From an uncultured Collinsella sp. (GTDB taxonomy: Bacteria; Actinomycetota; Coriobacteriia; Coriobacteriales; Coriobacteriaceae): a DNA stretch of 5,350 nt. Every line of letters starts with the position of its first letter. Position 1 is the stretch's first letter. Positions 1-5,350 of this stretch are shown here, piece after piece. The stretch is taken from positions 1-5,350 of the forward strand of contig CABVCJ010000099.1 of assembly GCA_902496845.1 (NCBI GenBank), written 5' to 3'. The notes below the pieces were generated by a model. It saw nothing but the letters and a program-made list of their open reading frames with translations. It was not told the DNA's origin and did no database searches. The translations under genes and the position numbers were made by a program.

Positions 1-1033
1 GCAGGCACAGGTGCTCGGCCGGCGTCACGTAGCACAGGAAGTCGGCACCGGAGCTGGCGGAGATGGCGCCGCCGATGGCAGCGGTGATGTGGTCGTAGCC
101 CACGCCGATATCGGTCACCAGCGGCCCGAGCACATAGAACGGGGCGTTGTGGCACAGGCGCTTCTGCAGTTTCATGTTGGCGGCGATCTCGTCGAGCGCC
201 ATATGGCCCGGTCCCTCGACCATGACCTGGACGCCGGCTGCCCAGGCGCGCTTGCACAGCTTGCCCAGCTCAATCATCTCGGCGGTCTCGGTGGCGTCGT
301 TGGAATCGTAGAGGCAGCCCGGGCGGCAGGAATCGCCGAGCGAAATCGTCACGTCGTACTCGTGGCAGATTTCCAGCAGCTCGTCAAAGTACTCGTAGAA
401 GGGGTTTTCGTTGCCGGTGACCTCCATCCAGCCAAACAGCAGCGAGCCGCCGCGGCTCACGATGTTCATCAGGCGGCCGGTCTCCTTAAAGGTCTTGATG
501 ACCGACTTGTTGATGCCGCAGTGGATGGTCATAAAGTCCACGCCGTCCTCGGCGTGCGCGCGCACGACCTCGAACAGGTCGTCCTTAGTAAGCTTGACCA
601 GCGGCTTTTCCATGTAACCGATGGCGTCGTACATGGGGACGGTGCCTACCATGAGCGGCGTCTCGTCGATGAGCTGCTGGCGGAACTGGCGCGTCTTGCC
701 CGAGTTGGAGAGGTCCATGATGGCGTCGGCGCCAAAGTCCTCGGCAATCTTGACCTTCTTCCACTCCTCGGCGGCATCGGCCTTATCGCCCGAGATGCCC
801 AGGTTGACGTTGACCTTGGTGGACAGGCCCTCGCCGACACCAAAGGCGCGCATGCCTTTTTTGATATGCACGATGTTGGCGGGGATGGCGATGCGGCCGT
901 CGGCCACGCGCTCGCGGATGTACTCGGGGTCGCGATGCTCGCGCTCGGCAACCTCCTTCATCTGCGGCGTGATCTGCCCGGCGCGGGCGAAGTCGATTTG
1001 CGTGACGAGCTTGGGCTCGGTCTGTGTGCTCAT
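1..1033 (-). CDS. thiC: Phosphomethylpyrimidine synthase ThiC, short form, 3' end missing
   Basis: ThiC is a radical-SAM enzyme that rearranges aminoimidazole ribotide into hydroxymethylpyrimidine phosphate, the pyrimidine half of thiamin, in the cytoplasm. The 344 codons present run without a stop from the left edge. Family motifs are clear: MDLSNSGKTRQFR at residues 106-118, TIHCGIN at 169-175, SLGDSCRPG at 231-239, VEGPGH at 272-277, PLVTDIGVGYDHITAAIGGA at 304-323 and CYVTPAEHL at 334-342. H277 and H315 lie in the motifs that supply metal ligands in characterised ThiC. The C-terminal cysteine cluster that binds the [4Fe-4S] centre would lie beyond the window edge, so it cannot be checked. 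The protein begins close to the catalytic barrel and lacks the long N-terminal extension of the E. coli enzyme; such short forms are known in Gram-positive anaerobes. The start is the ATG at 1033, with GGGAG eight bases upstream inside the TPP riboswitch, which implies thiamin-pyrophosphate control. Identity is nearly certain. Confidence 0.97.
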   Translation of the reverse strand, partial: MSTQTEPKLVTQIDFARAGQITPQMKEVAEREHRDPEYIRERVADGRIAIPANIVHIKKGMRAFGVGEGLSTKVNVNLGISGDKADAAEEWKKVKIAEDFGADAIMDLSNSGKTRQFRQQLIDETPLMVGTVPMYDAIGYMEKPLVKLTKDDLFEVVRAHAEDGVDFMTIHCGINKSVIKTFKETGRLMNIVSRGGSLLFGWMEVTGNENPFYEYFDELLEICHEYDVTISLGDSCRPGCLYDSNDATETAEMIELGKLCKRAWAAGVQVMVEGPGHMALDEIAANMKLQKRLCHNAPFYVLGPLVTDIGVGYDHITAAIGGAISASSGADFLCYVTPAEHLCL

Positions 1034-1037
1034 TGGC

Positions 1038-1132
1038 ACGGCTCCCTTCGTTGGCATTACCCATATCAGGTTTGCGGGTCAGGGCGGGCGCGCCCAATCT
1101 CAGCCTGCCGTCTTGTCCTGCAAGCCCCCCGT
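1038..1132 (-). promoter_or_regulatory. TPP (THI-box) riboswitch in the thiC leader
   Basis: On the minus strand the thiC leader carries the hallmarks of the thiamin-pyrophosphate aptamer: the CTGAGA box at 1103-1098 and the invariant block CCTGATATGGGTAATGCC at 1070-1053, followed by AACGAAGGGAG at 1052-1042. GCTTG (1125-1121) can pair with CAGGC (1107-1103) as P3. GGG around 1128-1126 can pair with the CCC of ACCCG as P2. ACGG (1132-1129) can close the aptamer with CCGT (1041-1038) as a short P1. Between CTGAGA and ACCC is a GC-rich insertion that could form its own small hairpin. AAGGGAG is both the conserved 3' aptamer segment and the thiC Shine-Dalgarno sequence, eight bases before the ATG. 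No terminator hairpin with a T tract separates aptamer and start, so TPP probably blocks translation initiation directly. The aptamer assignment is secure; the helix register and mechanism are inferred. Confidence 0.96.
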
Positions 1133-1148
1133 TTATGTAATGGGCTCA

Positions 1149-1154
1149 AGTATA
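1149..1154 (-). promoter_or_regulatory. Candidate -10 box of the thiC promoter
   Basis: TATACT on the minus strand matches five of six bases of the sigma-70-type TATAAT consensus. It lies about 17 bases upstream of the first riboswitch base, so a transcript would begin about ten bases before the aptamer. The hexamer 17 bases further upstream, AGGCCA, is a poor -35. The call rests on the good -10 and its position. Confidence 0.4.
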
Positions 1155-1204
1155 GCTCGAATGGGTACGATTGGCCTAACGAGCGTGCCCGTGAGGAGGC
1201 GAAC

Positions 1205-1720
1205 ATGGAAGACAAGCATCTATATCGAGAGACACAATGGGACGTATCGGCCGAGGAGGGCCGTGCGCACCATGGGTTGGTCGCGATTGGCTTTGCGGTG
1301 CTTGCCGTGCTGGTGATTGCCTTTTGTATCTGGACGTTTGGCGGTCGCGGCGGCGCCGCCTGGGAGTTTGAGGCCGACGAGGGCCTGCCGATTATGACGG
1401 TGAAGGTCTCTGGCGGGAACTCGGTGGCCGCGCCGGGCGACTATTGGTATCCGCGCGACGAGTTTGTGCAATTGCAGCTGAGTGGCGGGTCTATTCCTGG
1501 TGAGGAAATCGAACGCGTGACGTTTGATGCGACGCTCAAAACGCTGACGGTGAAGCTCAAAGATCAAGGCGACGTGCCCACGACGATGGATATCGCGCTG
1601 ACGGAATGGCACCTGGAGCCTCCGACGGGTGTTGCGGTGTCCGAGGTGGAGCATGTCAAGGTTACCTACCAAGATGGCTCGACAAGCGAGATTGCCAAAG
1701 CAGACGGCTTGGCGGAATAG
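1205..1720 (+). CDS. Small single-pass membrane-anchored protein of unknown function
   Basis: I do not recognise this 171-residue protein. Residues 1-23 are polar and rich in acidic residues. Residues 24-45 form one strong hydrophobic segment (GLVAIGFAVLAVLVIAFCIWTF), followed by a GGRGG linker and a soluble C-terminal part of about 120 residues with many beta-type stretches (for example PIMTVKVSGG at 62-71, LKTLTVKLKD at 111-120 and HVKVTYQDGS at 150-159). There is no lipobox and no obvious signal-peptidase site, so it looks like an uncleaved signal anchor with the C-terminal part probably outside the cell. The topology is inferred, because the flanking charges are not decisive. The ATG at 1205 has a very strong GAGGAGG five bases upstream; the open frame continues far upstream, but only as the antisense of thiC. 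The gene is divergent from thiC and convergent with yaaA, so it is probably transcribed alone. No clear promoter could be assigned. The ribosome-binding site and the membrane segment make it a likely real gene. Confidence 0.82.
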   Translation: MEDKHLYRETQWDVSAEEGRAHHGLVAIGFAVLAVLVIAFCIWTFGGRGGAAWEFEADEGLPIMTVKVSGGNSVAAPGDYWYPRDEFVQLQLSGGSIPGEEIERVTFDATLKTLTVKLKDQGDVPTTMDIALTEWHLEPPTGVAVSEVEHVKVTYQDGSTSEIAKADGLAE

Positions 1721-1743
1721 CGGGGTGTTTGGAAACGGCGGAC

Positions 1744-2553
1744 CTATTGTGCCTGCGCGTTCATGAATACCAGGGTGTTTTTGTCTGAAAGCTCGGGGAT
1801 GTGCCGATAGCCGATGTTGAATGCGGTAAGTTCGCTTGCATCCTCGAGCTTGTTTTCTGCCATCCACCGCACCATGGAGCCGCGCGCCTTTTTGCTGGCG
1901 GTCGACCGTTGGATGGGCTTCCCGTTTCGGATACCCTCGCCAAAGAGGCACGTGACGGCTGTGGCGTCGCCCGCGAGGTGGGGCAGAACGGCTTTGGCAT
2001 ACTCTACGCTGGCGAGGTTGACGATCGTGGTGTTTGAGCCTGCCGGGGCGATAACCCGCGCGAGCTTGTCGCTCCAAAACGCGTAGAGGTCTCGGGCATC
2101 GTCAACGGCGAGCTTCGCACCCATCTCCAGCCGATACGGTTCGACGGCATGAAAGGGGCGTACGCATCCGTAAAGGCCCGAGAGGATCCACAGATGGTCT
2201 TGCAGCCATGCGAGCTGCGCGGCATCCATCACCTCGGGTGCCATGCTCTGGTATTGAATGCCGTGATAGGACATGACGGCGGGGGAGGTATTGCGGGCGA
2301 TATCGGGATTGTCGAGGTCGCCGTTTTCCAAGATGGGCTCGAACTCATGCAGGGTGTTGAGGCAAGGCCCCAGCAGTTTGTCACTCACGTTCCATAGCGC
2401 CTGCAGGCCGCCGCTGCCTTCATTTCGCTCAATATCTAGCAACGCGCGATGCAGTCGAGCCGTCTCGCGCGCAAAGGGCGGAATGCCCAGGACTTCAAAA
2501 GCATCTTGGGCCGAGCGCATCTGCTTGGCGGGCGAAATGATGACCTGCAGCAT
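1744..2553 (-). CDS. yaaA: YaaA family (DUF328) peroxide-stress protein
   Basis: This 269-residue protein matches the YaaA family along its whole length (E. coli YaaA is about 258 residues). In E. coli, YaaA is induced by OxyR under peroxide stress and lowers free intracellular iron, limiting Fenton damage; its biochemical activity is not firmly settled and it has been reported to bind DNA. Visible family blocks are IISPAK at residues 5-10, MSYHGIQYQSM at 94-104, ILSGLYG at 123-129, RPFHAVEPYRLEMG at 132-145, YAFWSDKL at 157-164, NLASVEYAK at 179-187 and KKARGSMVRW at 221-230. The ATG at 2553 has GAGGAG five bases upstream. The gene lies 102 bases downstream of the aminopeptidase gene on the same strand, but the long stem-loop between them suggests separate or attenuated transcription. 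No OxyR- or PerR-type operator was evident. The family call is firm; a role in this organism is inferred from E. coli. Confidence 0.94.
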   Translation of the reverse strand: MLQVIISPAKQMRSAQDAFEVLGIPPFARETARLHRALLDIERNEGSGGLQALWNVSDKLLGPCLNTLHEFEPILENGDLDNPDIARNTSPAVMSYHGIQYQSMAPEVMDAAQLAWLQDHLWILSGLYGCVRPFHAVEPYRLEMGAKLAVDDARDLYAFWSDKLARVIAPAGSNTTIVNLASVEYAKAVLPHLAGDATAVTCLFGEGIRNGKPIQRSTASKKARGSMVRWMAENKLEDASELTAFNIGYRHIPELSDKNTLVFMNAQAQ

Positions 2554-2565
2554 GGATTCTCCTCT

Positions 2566-2642
2566 GCCAAAAAGAAGTTGCGGTGGAATAGTTCTTGTTC
2601 GACCTGTCTAAAGGGCTATTTAGGAACTATTTCACCGCAACT
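2566..2642 (-). terminator. Probable rho-independent terminator after the aminopeptidase gene
   Basis: Thirteen bases after the aminopeptidase stop, the minus strand folds into a long stem with 19-base arms (18 Watson-Crick pairs and one A-C mismatch). It runs directly into TCTTTTTGGC at 2575-2566. Position and T-rich tail fit an intrinsic terminator. Unusual for one are the 29-base loop, the modest GC content of the inner stem and the interrupted T run. The yaaA ribosome-binding site begins immediately after the T tract, so yaaA would need readthrough or a promoter inside the element. An alternative is that this is a copy of a dispersed intergenic repeat. Confidence 0.55.
2576..2642. repeat. 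67-base imperfect palindrome (long stem-loop) with nested hairpin
   Basis: The left arm AGTTGCGGTGGAATAGTTC (2576-2594) is the reverse complement of the right arm GAACTATTTCACCGCAACT (2624-2642) at 18 of 19 positions. The single difference (2586 against 2632) is a G-U pair in plus-strand RNA but an A-C mismatch in minus-strand RNA. Inside the 29-base loop, CTAAA (2608-2612) pairs with TTTAG (2619-2623) around GGGCTA, and this inner helix abuts the outer right arm, leaving a 13-base bulge at 2595-2607. No flanking target duplication is visible. Pairing this long and exact between two genes is unlikely by chance. Whether the element occurs elsewhere in the genome cannot be seen here. Confidence 0.9.
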
Positions 2643-2655
2643 GATGAAGGGCTGG

Positions 2656-4053
2656 TTAGGCTCGCTCGATGAAGGCCTTGTAACCGCGATATGCCTCGTA
2701 GATGTCGGCCTTGTTGGCGACCTCCCACAGGGCGTGCATGGACAGGACGGCAACGCCGGAGTCGATGACGTTCATGCCGTACTTGGCCATGATGTAGGCA
2801 ATGGTGCCGCCGCCGCCCGCGTTGACGCGGCCGAGCTCGCAGGTCTGGAAGTCCACGCCGGCCTCGTCCATGATGTCGCGGACGAGGGCCACGTACTCGG
2901 CGTCGGCGTCGTTGGAGCCGCCCTTGCCACGGCTGCCCGTGTACTTGTTAAAGCACAGGCCACGACCCATAAAGGCGGCGTTCTTGGTCTCGAACTTGCC
3001 GGCATAGCCCGGGTCGAAGCCGGCGGACACGTCGGAGGAAAGCATGCGGCTGCGGGCGAGCGCGCGGCGCAGGGCCAGCGGGCTATCCTCGCCGGCGAGC
3101 GTCATGATCTCGGCGACGGTGTTCTCGAAGAAGCGGCTCGTCATGCCGGTGGCGCCCACGGAGCCGATCTCCTCCTTGTCGACGATGAGTGTGATGCTCG
3201 TACGCTCCACGTTGGCGACGTTGATCTGGGCGAGCATAGAGGGATAGGCGCAGACACGGTCGTCGTGGCCATAGCCCAGAATCATGGAGCGGTCGAGGCC
3301 CATGTCGCGGGCGGGACCGGCGGGCACGACCTCGATCTCGGCGGAGAGGAAGTCCTCCTCCTCGACGTCATACTGCTCTTTGAGGATGTCCAGGAACATC
3401 TGCTTGACGGGCTCCTTGGGGGCGTCCTTGTCGTCCTCATCGAACTTGACGGGGCGACCGCCCACGATCACGTCGAGGATCTCGGCGTCGACGGCGTCCT
3501 TGGCGGGCTTGGACATCTGCTCGCTCGAGAGGTGGATCAGCAGGTCGGAGATGGTAAAGACCGGATCGTCTGCCTTGTCGCCGATGTTGATGTCGACGGT
3601 GGTGCCGTCCTTTTTGCAGATGACACCCACGAGTGCAAGCGGGGAGGCCACCCAGTGGTAGCTCTTGACGCCGCCGTAGTAGTGCGTGTCGAGGTAGGCC
3701 ATGTCGCCGGCCTCGAAGGCGGGGTTTTGCTTGAGGTCCAGGCGCGGCGAGTCCACGTGGGCGCCCAGGATGTTAAAGCCCTGATCGAGCGGGGCGGTGC
3801 CCAGGTTGACGAGCATAAGGTCCTTGCCGTGGTTGGAGGCGTACACCTTGTCGCCTGCCTTGAGTTCGCGGCCCTCGGCGATCACGGTCTCCAGATTGAC
3901 GTAGCCCGCCTCCTCGGCCATCTTGATACCGGTCTTGACGCACAGGCGCTCGGTCTTGTTCTCGCTCAAAAACTGCTTATAGCCGCGGCAAAGCTCCTCG
4001 AGCTCCTCGATCTGCTGTGGCGTGTACTTTTTCCATGCGCAGGGACGCTCCAT
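2656..4053 (-). CDS. apeA: M18 family metallo-aminopeptidase (ApeA-like)
   Basis: This 465-residue cytoplasmic enzyme belongs to peptidase family M18, co-catalytic zinc aminopeptidases that remove N-terminal residues from peptides and usually assemble into tetrahedral dodecamers. The expected metal and catalytic residues are present in order: H99 in GAHVDSPRLD, D264 or D265 in GYGHDDRVCAY (bridging), E294-E295 in VDKEEIGS (general base and ligand), D341 in SSDVSAGFDP and H440 in LSMHALWE. The glycine-rich VNAGGGGTIAY at 410-420 is also typical. An acidic, lysine-rich stretch at about 203-237 lies where the family carries its inserted oligomerisation domain. Length and the opening MERPCAWKKY fit the clostridial ApeA group better than proteobacterial ApeB. 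The start at 4053 is chosen because AAAGGAG lies eight bases upstream; the frame stays open further upstream, across the polA region, with no comparable site. Probable role is turnover of peptides; substrate preference is not visible from sequence. The stop is followed by the long stem-loop. Confidence 0.95.
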   Translation of the reverse strand: MERPCAWKKYTPQQIEELEELCRGYKQFLSENKTERLCVKTGIKMAEEAGYVNLETVIAEGRELKAGDKVYASNHGKDLMLVNLGTAPLDQGFNILGAHVDSPRLDLKQNPAFEAGDMAYLDTHYYGGVKSYHWVASPLALVGVICKKDGTTVDINIGDKADDPVFTISDLLIHLSSEQMSKPAKDAVDAEILDVIVGGRPVKFDEDDKDAPKEPVKQMFLDILKEQYDVEEEDFLSAEIEVVPAGPARDMGLDRSMILGYGHDDRVCAYPSMLAQINVANVERTSITLIVDKEEIGSVGATGMTSRFFENTVAEIMTLAGEDSPLALRRALARSRMLSSDVSAGFDPGYAGKFETKNAAFMGRGLCFNKYTGSRGKGGSNDADAEYVALVRDIMDEAGVDFQTCELGRVNAGGGGTIAYIMAKYGMNVIDSGVAVLSMHALWEVANKADIYEAYRGYKAFIERA

Positions 4054-4102
4054 AACGCAGGCTCCTTTCGGATCGATCGTGCTGGTTGATGTACCGTGAG
4101 CC

Positions 4103-4111
4103 ATCGTATCA
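4103..4111 (-). promoter_or_regulatory. Candidate extended -10 promoter of the aminopeptidase gene
   Basis: The minus strand reads TGATACGAT: a TG one base before TACGAT, which has four of six consensus -10 bases. No -35 hexamer is recognisable at the usual spacing, which is acceptable for an extended -10 promoter. Transcription from here would give a leader of about 43 bases before the ATG at 4053. Confidence 0.4.
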
Positions 4112-4113
4112 CG

Positions 4114-4125
4114 CGCGGGCCCGCG
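4114..4125. repeat. 12-base perfect GC palindrome in the divergent promoter region
   Basis: CGCGGGCCCGCG is its own reverse complement. It sits three bases upstream of the candidate extended -10 of the aminopeptidase gene, in the 166-base region between that gene and polA. It could be an operator half-site pair or DNA-structure element. In GC-rich DNA a GC-only palindrome of this length is not strong evidence of function. Confidence 0.4.
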
Positions 4126-4219
4126 GCGGCAGGGAAGCCTGATGTGCAGTGGCCGTGGGGCGGGGAGCGTGTAAACTGGAGTGAACAAACCGTGCCCAGC
4201 CCAAATCGAGGTATTCAAT

Positions 4220-5350
4220 ATGTCTGACAAGCGCCGTACCTTTGCCGTCATCGACGGCAACTCGCTCATGCACCGCGCCTTCCACGCCGTGCCGCCCACC
4301 ATGAACGCGCCGGACGGTCGCCCCACCAACGCGATCTTCGGCTTCCTGAACATGTTTCTTAAGATGATCGATGCCTTTAACCCCGACGGTGTGGTCGTGG
4401 CGTTTGATAAGGGCAAGCCACGCGTGCGCATGGAGATGCTGCCGCAGTATAAGGCGCAGCGCCCGCCCATGGACCCCGATCTGCACGCGCAGTTTCCGAT
4501 GATCAAGGAGCTGCTTACCGCGCTCAACGTGCCGATTCTGCAGTCCGAGGGCTGGGAAGGCGACGATATCCTGGGTACCATGGCGCGCCTGGGTGAGGAG
4601 GCCGGCTGCGACATGCTGCTGGTGACCGGCGACCGCGACATGTATCAGCTCGTGACCGAGCACGTCAACGTGGTCTCGACCCGCAAGGGCCTGTCCGACG
4701 TGGCGATTATGACGCCCGAGAGCGTGGATGACCTGTATCACGGCATTACGCCGGCGCTCGTGCCCGATTTCTACGGTCTGAAGGGCGATACGTCGGACAA
4801 CATTCCCGGCGTACCGGGCATCGGCCCCAAAAAGGCGAGCGCGCTTATTGCGCAGTATGGCAGCCTGGACGAGGTCATCGCGCACGCCGATGAGGTCAAG
4901 GGCAAGATGGGCGAGAATCTGCGCGCGCACATCGACGACGCGCTGCTGAGCCGAAAAGTCGCGACCATCCGCACCGATGCGCCCGTTGAGCTCGATTTTG
5001 AGGCGACGTCCTTCCCGGCTTTTTCTGCCGATGAGGTTTCCGCGGCGCTGGGCACGCTTGGTATCACCGCTATGCAGAACCGCTTCCTGGCGCTGATTGG
5101 TGGTGAGGGCGGGGTTGTGCCCGCTGCCAGTGCGTTCGAAATGCCCGCAGTTTCGCGTGCCGCCGCTGGCGATGCCGAGGCGCTCGCTGCCGCTGCCGCC
5201 GAGATCTCTCGCGCGATTGATGCGGGCGAGTGGATTGCCGCCGTGGTGGACGATGACAAGGAGGAGGGTGCGCTCTTTGGCCTGACGCGTACGCTGTGGC
5301 TGGCGACGTCCAAGGGGCTCTTTGCGCTCGAGGAAGCCGATGGTGGCACG
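4220..5350 (+). CDS. polA: DNA polymerase I, N-terminal part (5'-3' nuclease domain), 3' end missing
   Basis: DNA polymerase I removes RNA primers and fills gaps in lagging-strand synthesis and excision repair. The 377 codons present run open to the right edge. Residues 1 to about 255 are a FEN-type 5'-3' nuclease with its acidic metal-binding residues: D12 in VIDGNSLMHRA, D63 in VAFDKG, E113/D115/D116 in GWEGDDILG, D138/D140 in VTGDRDMYQL, and D190/D193 in GLKGDTSDNIPG. The YKAQR clamp motif is at 77-81. The helix-hairpin-helix IPGVPGIGPKKA at 195-206 contacts duplex DNA. An alanine-rich link (about 315-335) leads into the start of the exonuclease-like domain. The proofreading and polymerase motifs lie outside the window, so whether proofreading residues are kept is unknown. 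The ATG at 4220 has GAGG eight bases upstream. TAAACT at 4172-4177 is a weak -10 candidate with a poor -35 (GTGGCC). A stand-alone nuclease is unlikely because the frame continues past the nuclease domain. Confidence 0.97.
   Translation, partial: MSDKRRTFAVIDGNSLMHRAFHAVPPTMNAPDGRPTNAIFGFLNMFLKMIDAFNPDGVVVAFDKGKPRVRMEMLPQYKAQRPPMDPDLHAQFPMIKELLTALNVPILQSEGWEGDDILGTMARLGEEAGCDMLLVTGDRDMYQLVTEHVNVVSTRKGLSDVAIMTPESVDDLYHGITPALVPDFYGLKGDTSDNIPGVPGIGPKKASALIAQYGSLDEVIAHADEVKGKMGENLRAHIDDALLSRKVATIRTDAPVELDFEATSFPAFSADEVSAALGTLGITAMQNRFLALIGGEGGVVPAASAFEMPAVSRAAAGDAEALAAAAAEISRAIDAGEWIAAVVDDDKEEGALFGLTRTLWLATSKGLFALEEADGGT

Noticed and set aside
1086..1095. GGGCGCGCCC palindrome as a possible operator.
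   Set aside because: It lies inside the TPP aptamer between CTGAGA and ACCC and is better explained as part of the GC-rich aptamer insertion.
11..1204. A very long plus-strand open frame that covers the thiC antisense and the riboswitch and runs in frame into the membrane-protein gene, suggesting a 569-residue protein.
   Set aside because: The minus strand encodes clear ThiC with its riboswitch over the same bases. The upstream part has no recognisable domain, and a strong ribosome-binding site starts the real gene at 1205.
4071..4078. GATCGATC palindrome in the aminopeptidase leader.
   Set aside because: Eight bases is too short to be distinguished from chance, and no second copy or flanking signal supports it.
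2449..4089. A 546-codon plus-strand open frame antisense to the aminopeptidase gene.
   Set aside because: It is a by-product of GC-rich third positions. Its translation is low-complexity (V, L, G, D, H), has no domain, and crosses the palindrome and the yaaA start. The opposite strand carries a complete M18 active site.
4054..4641. Extended N-terminus of the aminopeptidase frame running back across the polA 5' end, giving 661 residues.
   Set aside because: The extension lies antisense to the conserved polA nuclease domain and would remove the well-placed AAAGGAG before the ATG at 4053.
4109..5349. Long minus-strand open frames opposite polA.
   Set aside because: They are antisense shadows of a conserved plus-strand gene, with no ribosome-binding site or recognisable motif.

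Overview
The window reads as a stretch of ordinary chromosome from a high-GC (roughly 60% by eye) Gram-positive bacterium. The combination of a short-form ThiC with an actinobacterial-looking TPP riboswitch, an M18 aminopeptidase of the ApeA type, a YaaA protein and a polA gene fits the Coriobacteriia (Collinsella/Olsenella-like). That placement is an inference from gene style and composition, not from a marker gene.

Layout from left to right: (1) positions 1-1033, minus strand: thiC, cut by the left edge and preceded at 1038-1132 by a complete TPP riboswitch whose conserved 3' end also carries the Shine-Dalgarno sequence. (2) 1205-1720, plus strand: a small single-pass membrane protein of unknown function, divergent from thiC. 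(3) 1744-2553, minus: yaaA, convergent with the membrane-protein gene across a 23-base gap. (4) 2576-2642: a strikingly regular long stem-loop with 19-base arms, followed on the minus strand by a T-rich tract. It lies between the aminopeptidase stop and the yaaA start. (5) 2656-4053, minus: an M18 metallo-aminopeptidase with all expected metal and catalytic residues. (6) 4054-4219: a divergent promoter region with a 12-base GC palindrome. (7) 4220 to the right edge, plus: the 5' part of polA, covering the FEN-type 5'-3' nuclease domain and the beginning of the next domain.

The genes are metabolic and housekeeping functions (thiamin synthesis, iron/peroxide homeostasis, peptide turnover, DNA repair and replication) and do not form an evident pathway. 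Very long antisense open frames across thiC and the aminopeptidase are products of GC-rich codon bias. I see no CRISPR array, insertion sequence, phage gene, tRNA or rRNA, and no convincing undescribed multi-gene system. The items most worth a second look are the intergenic stem-loop at 2576-2642 and the unrecognised membrane protein at 1205-1720.
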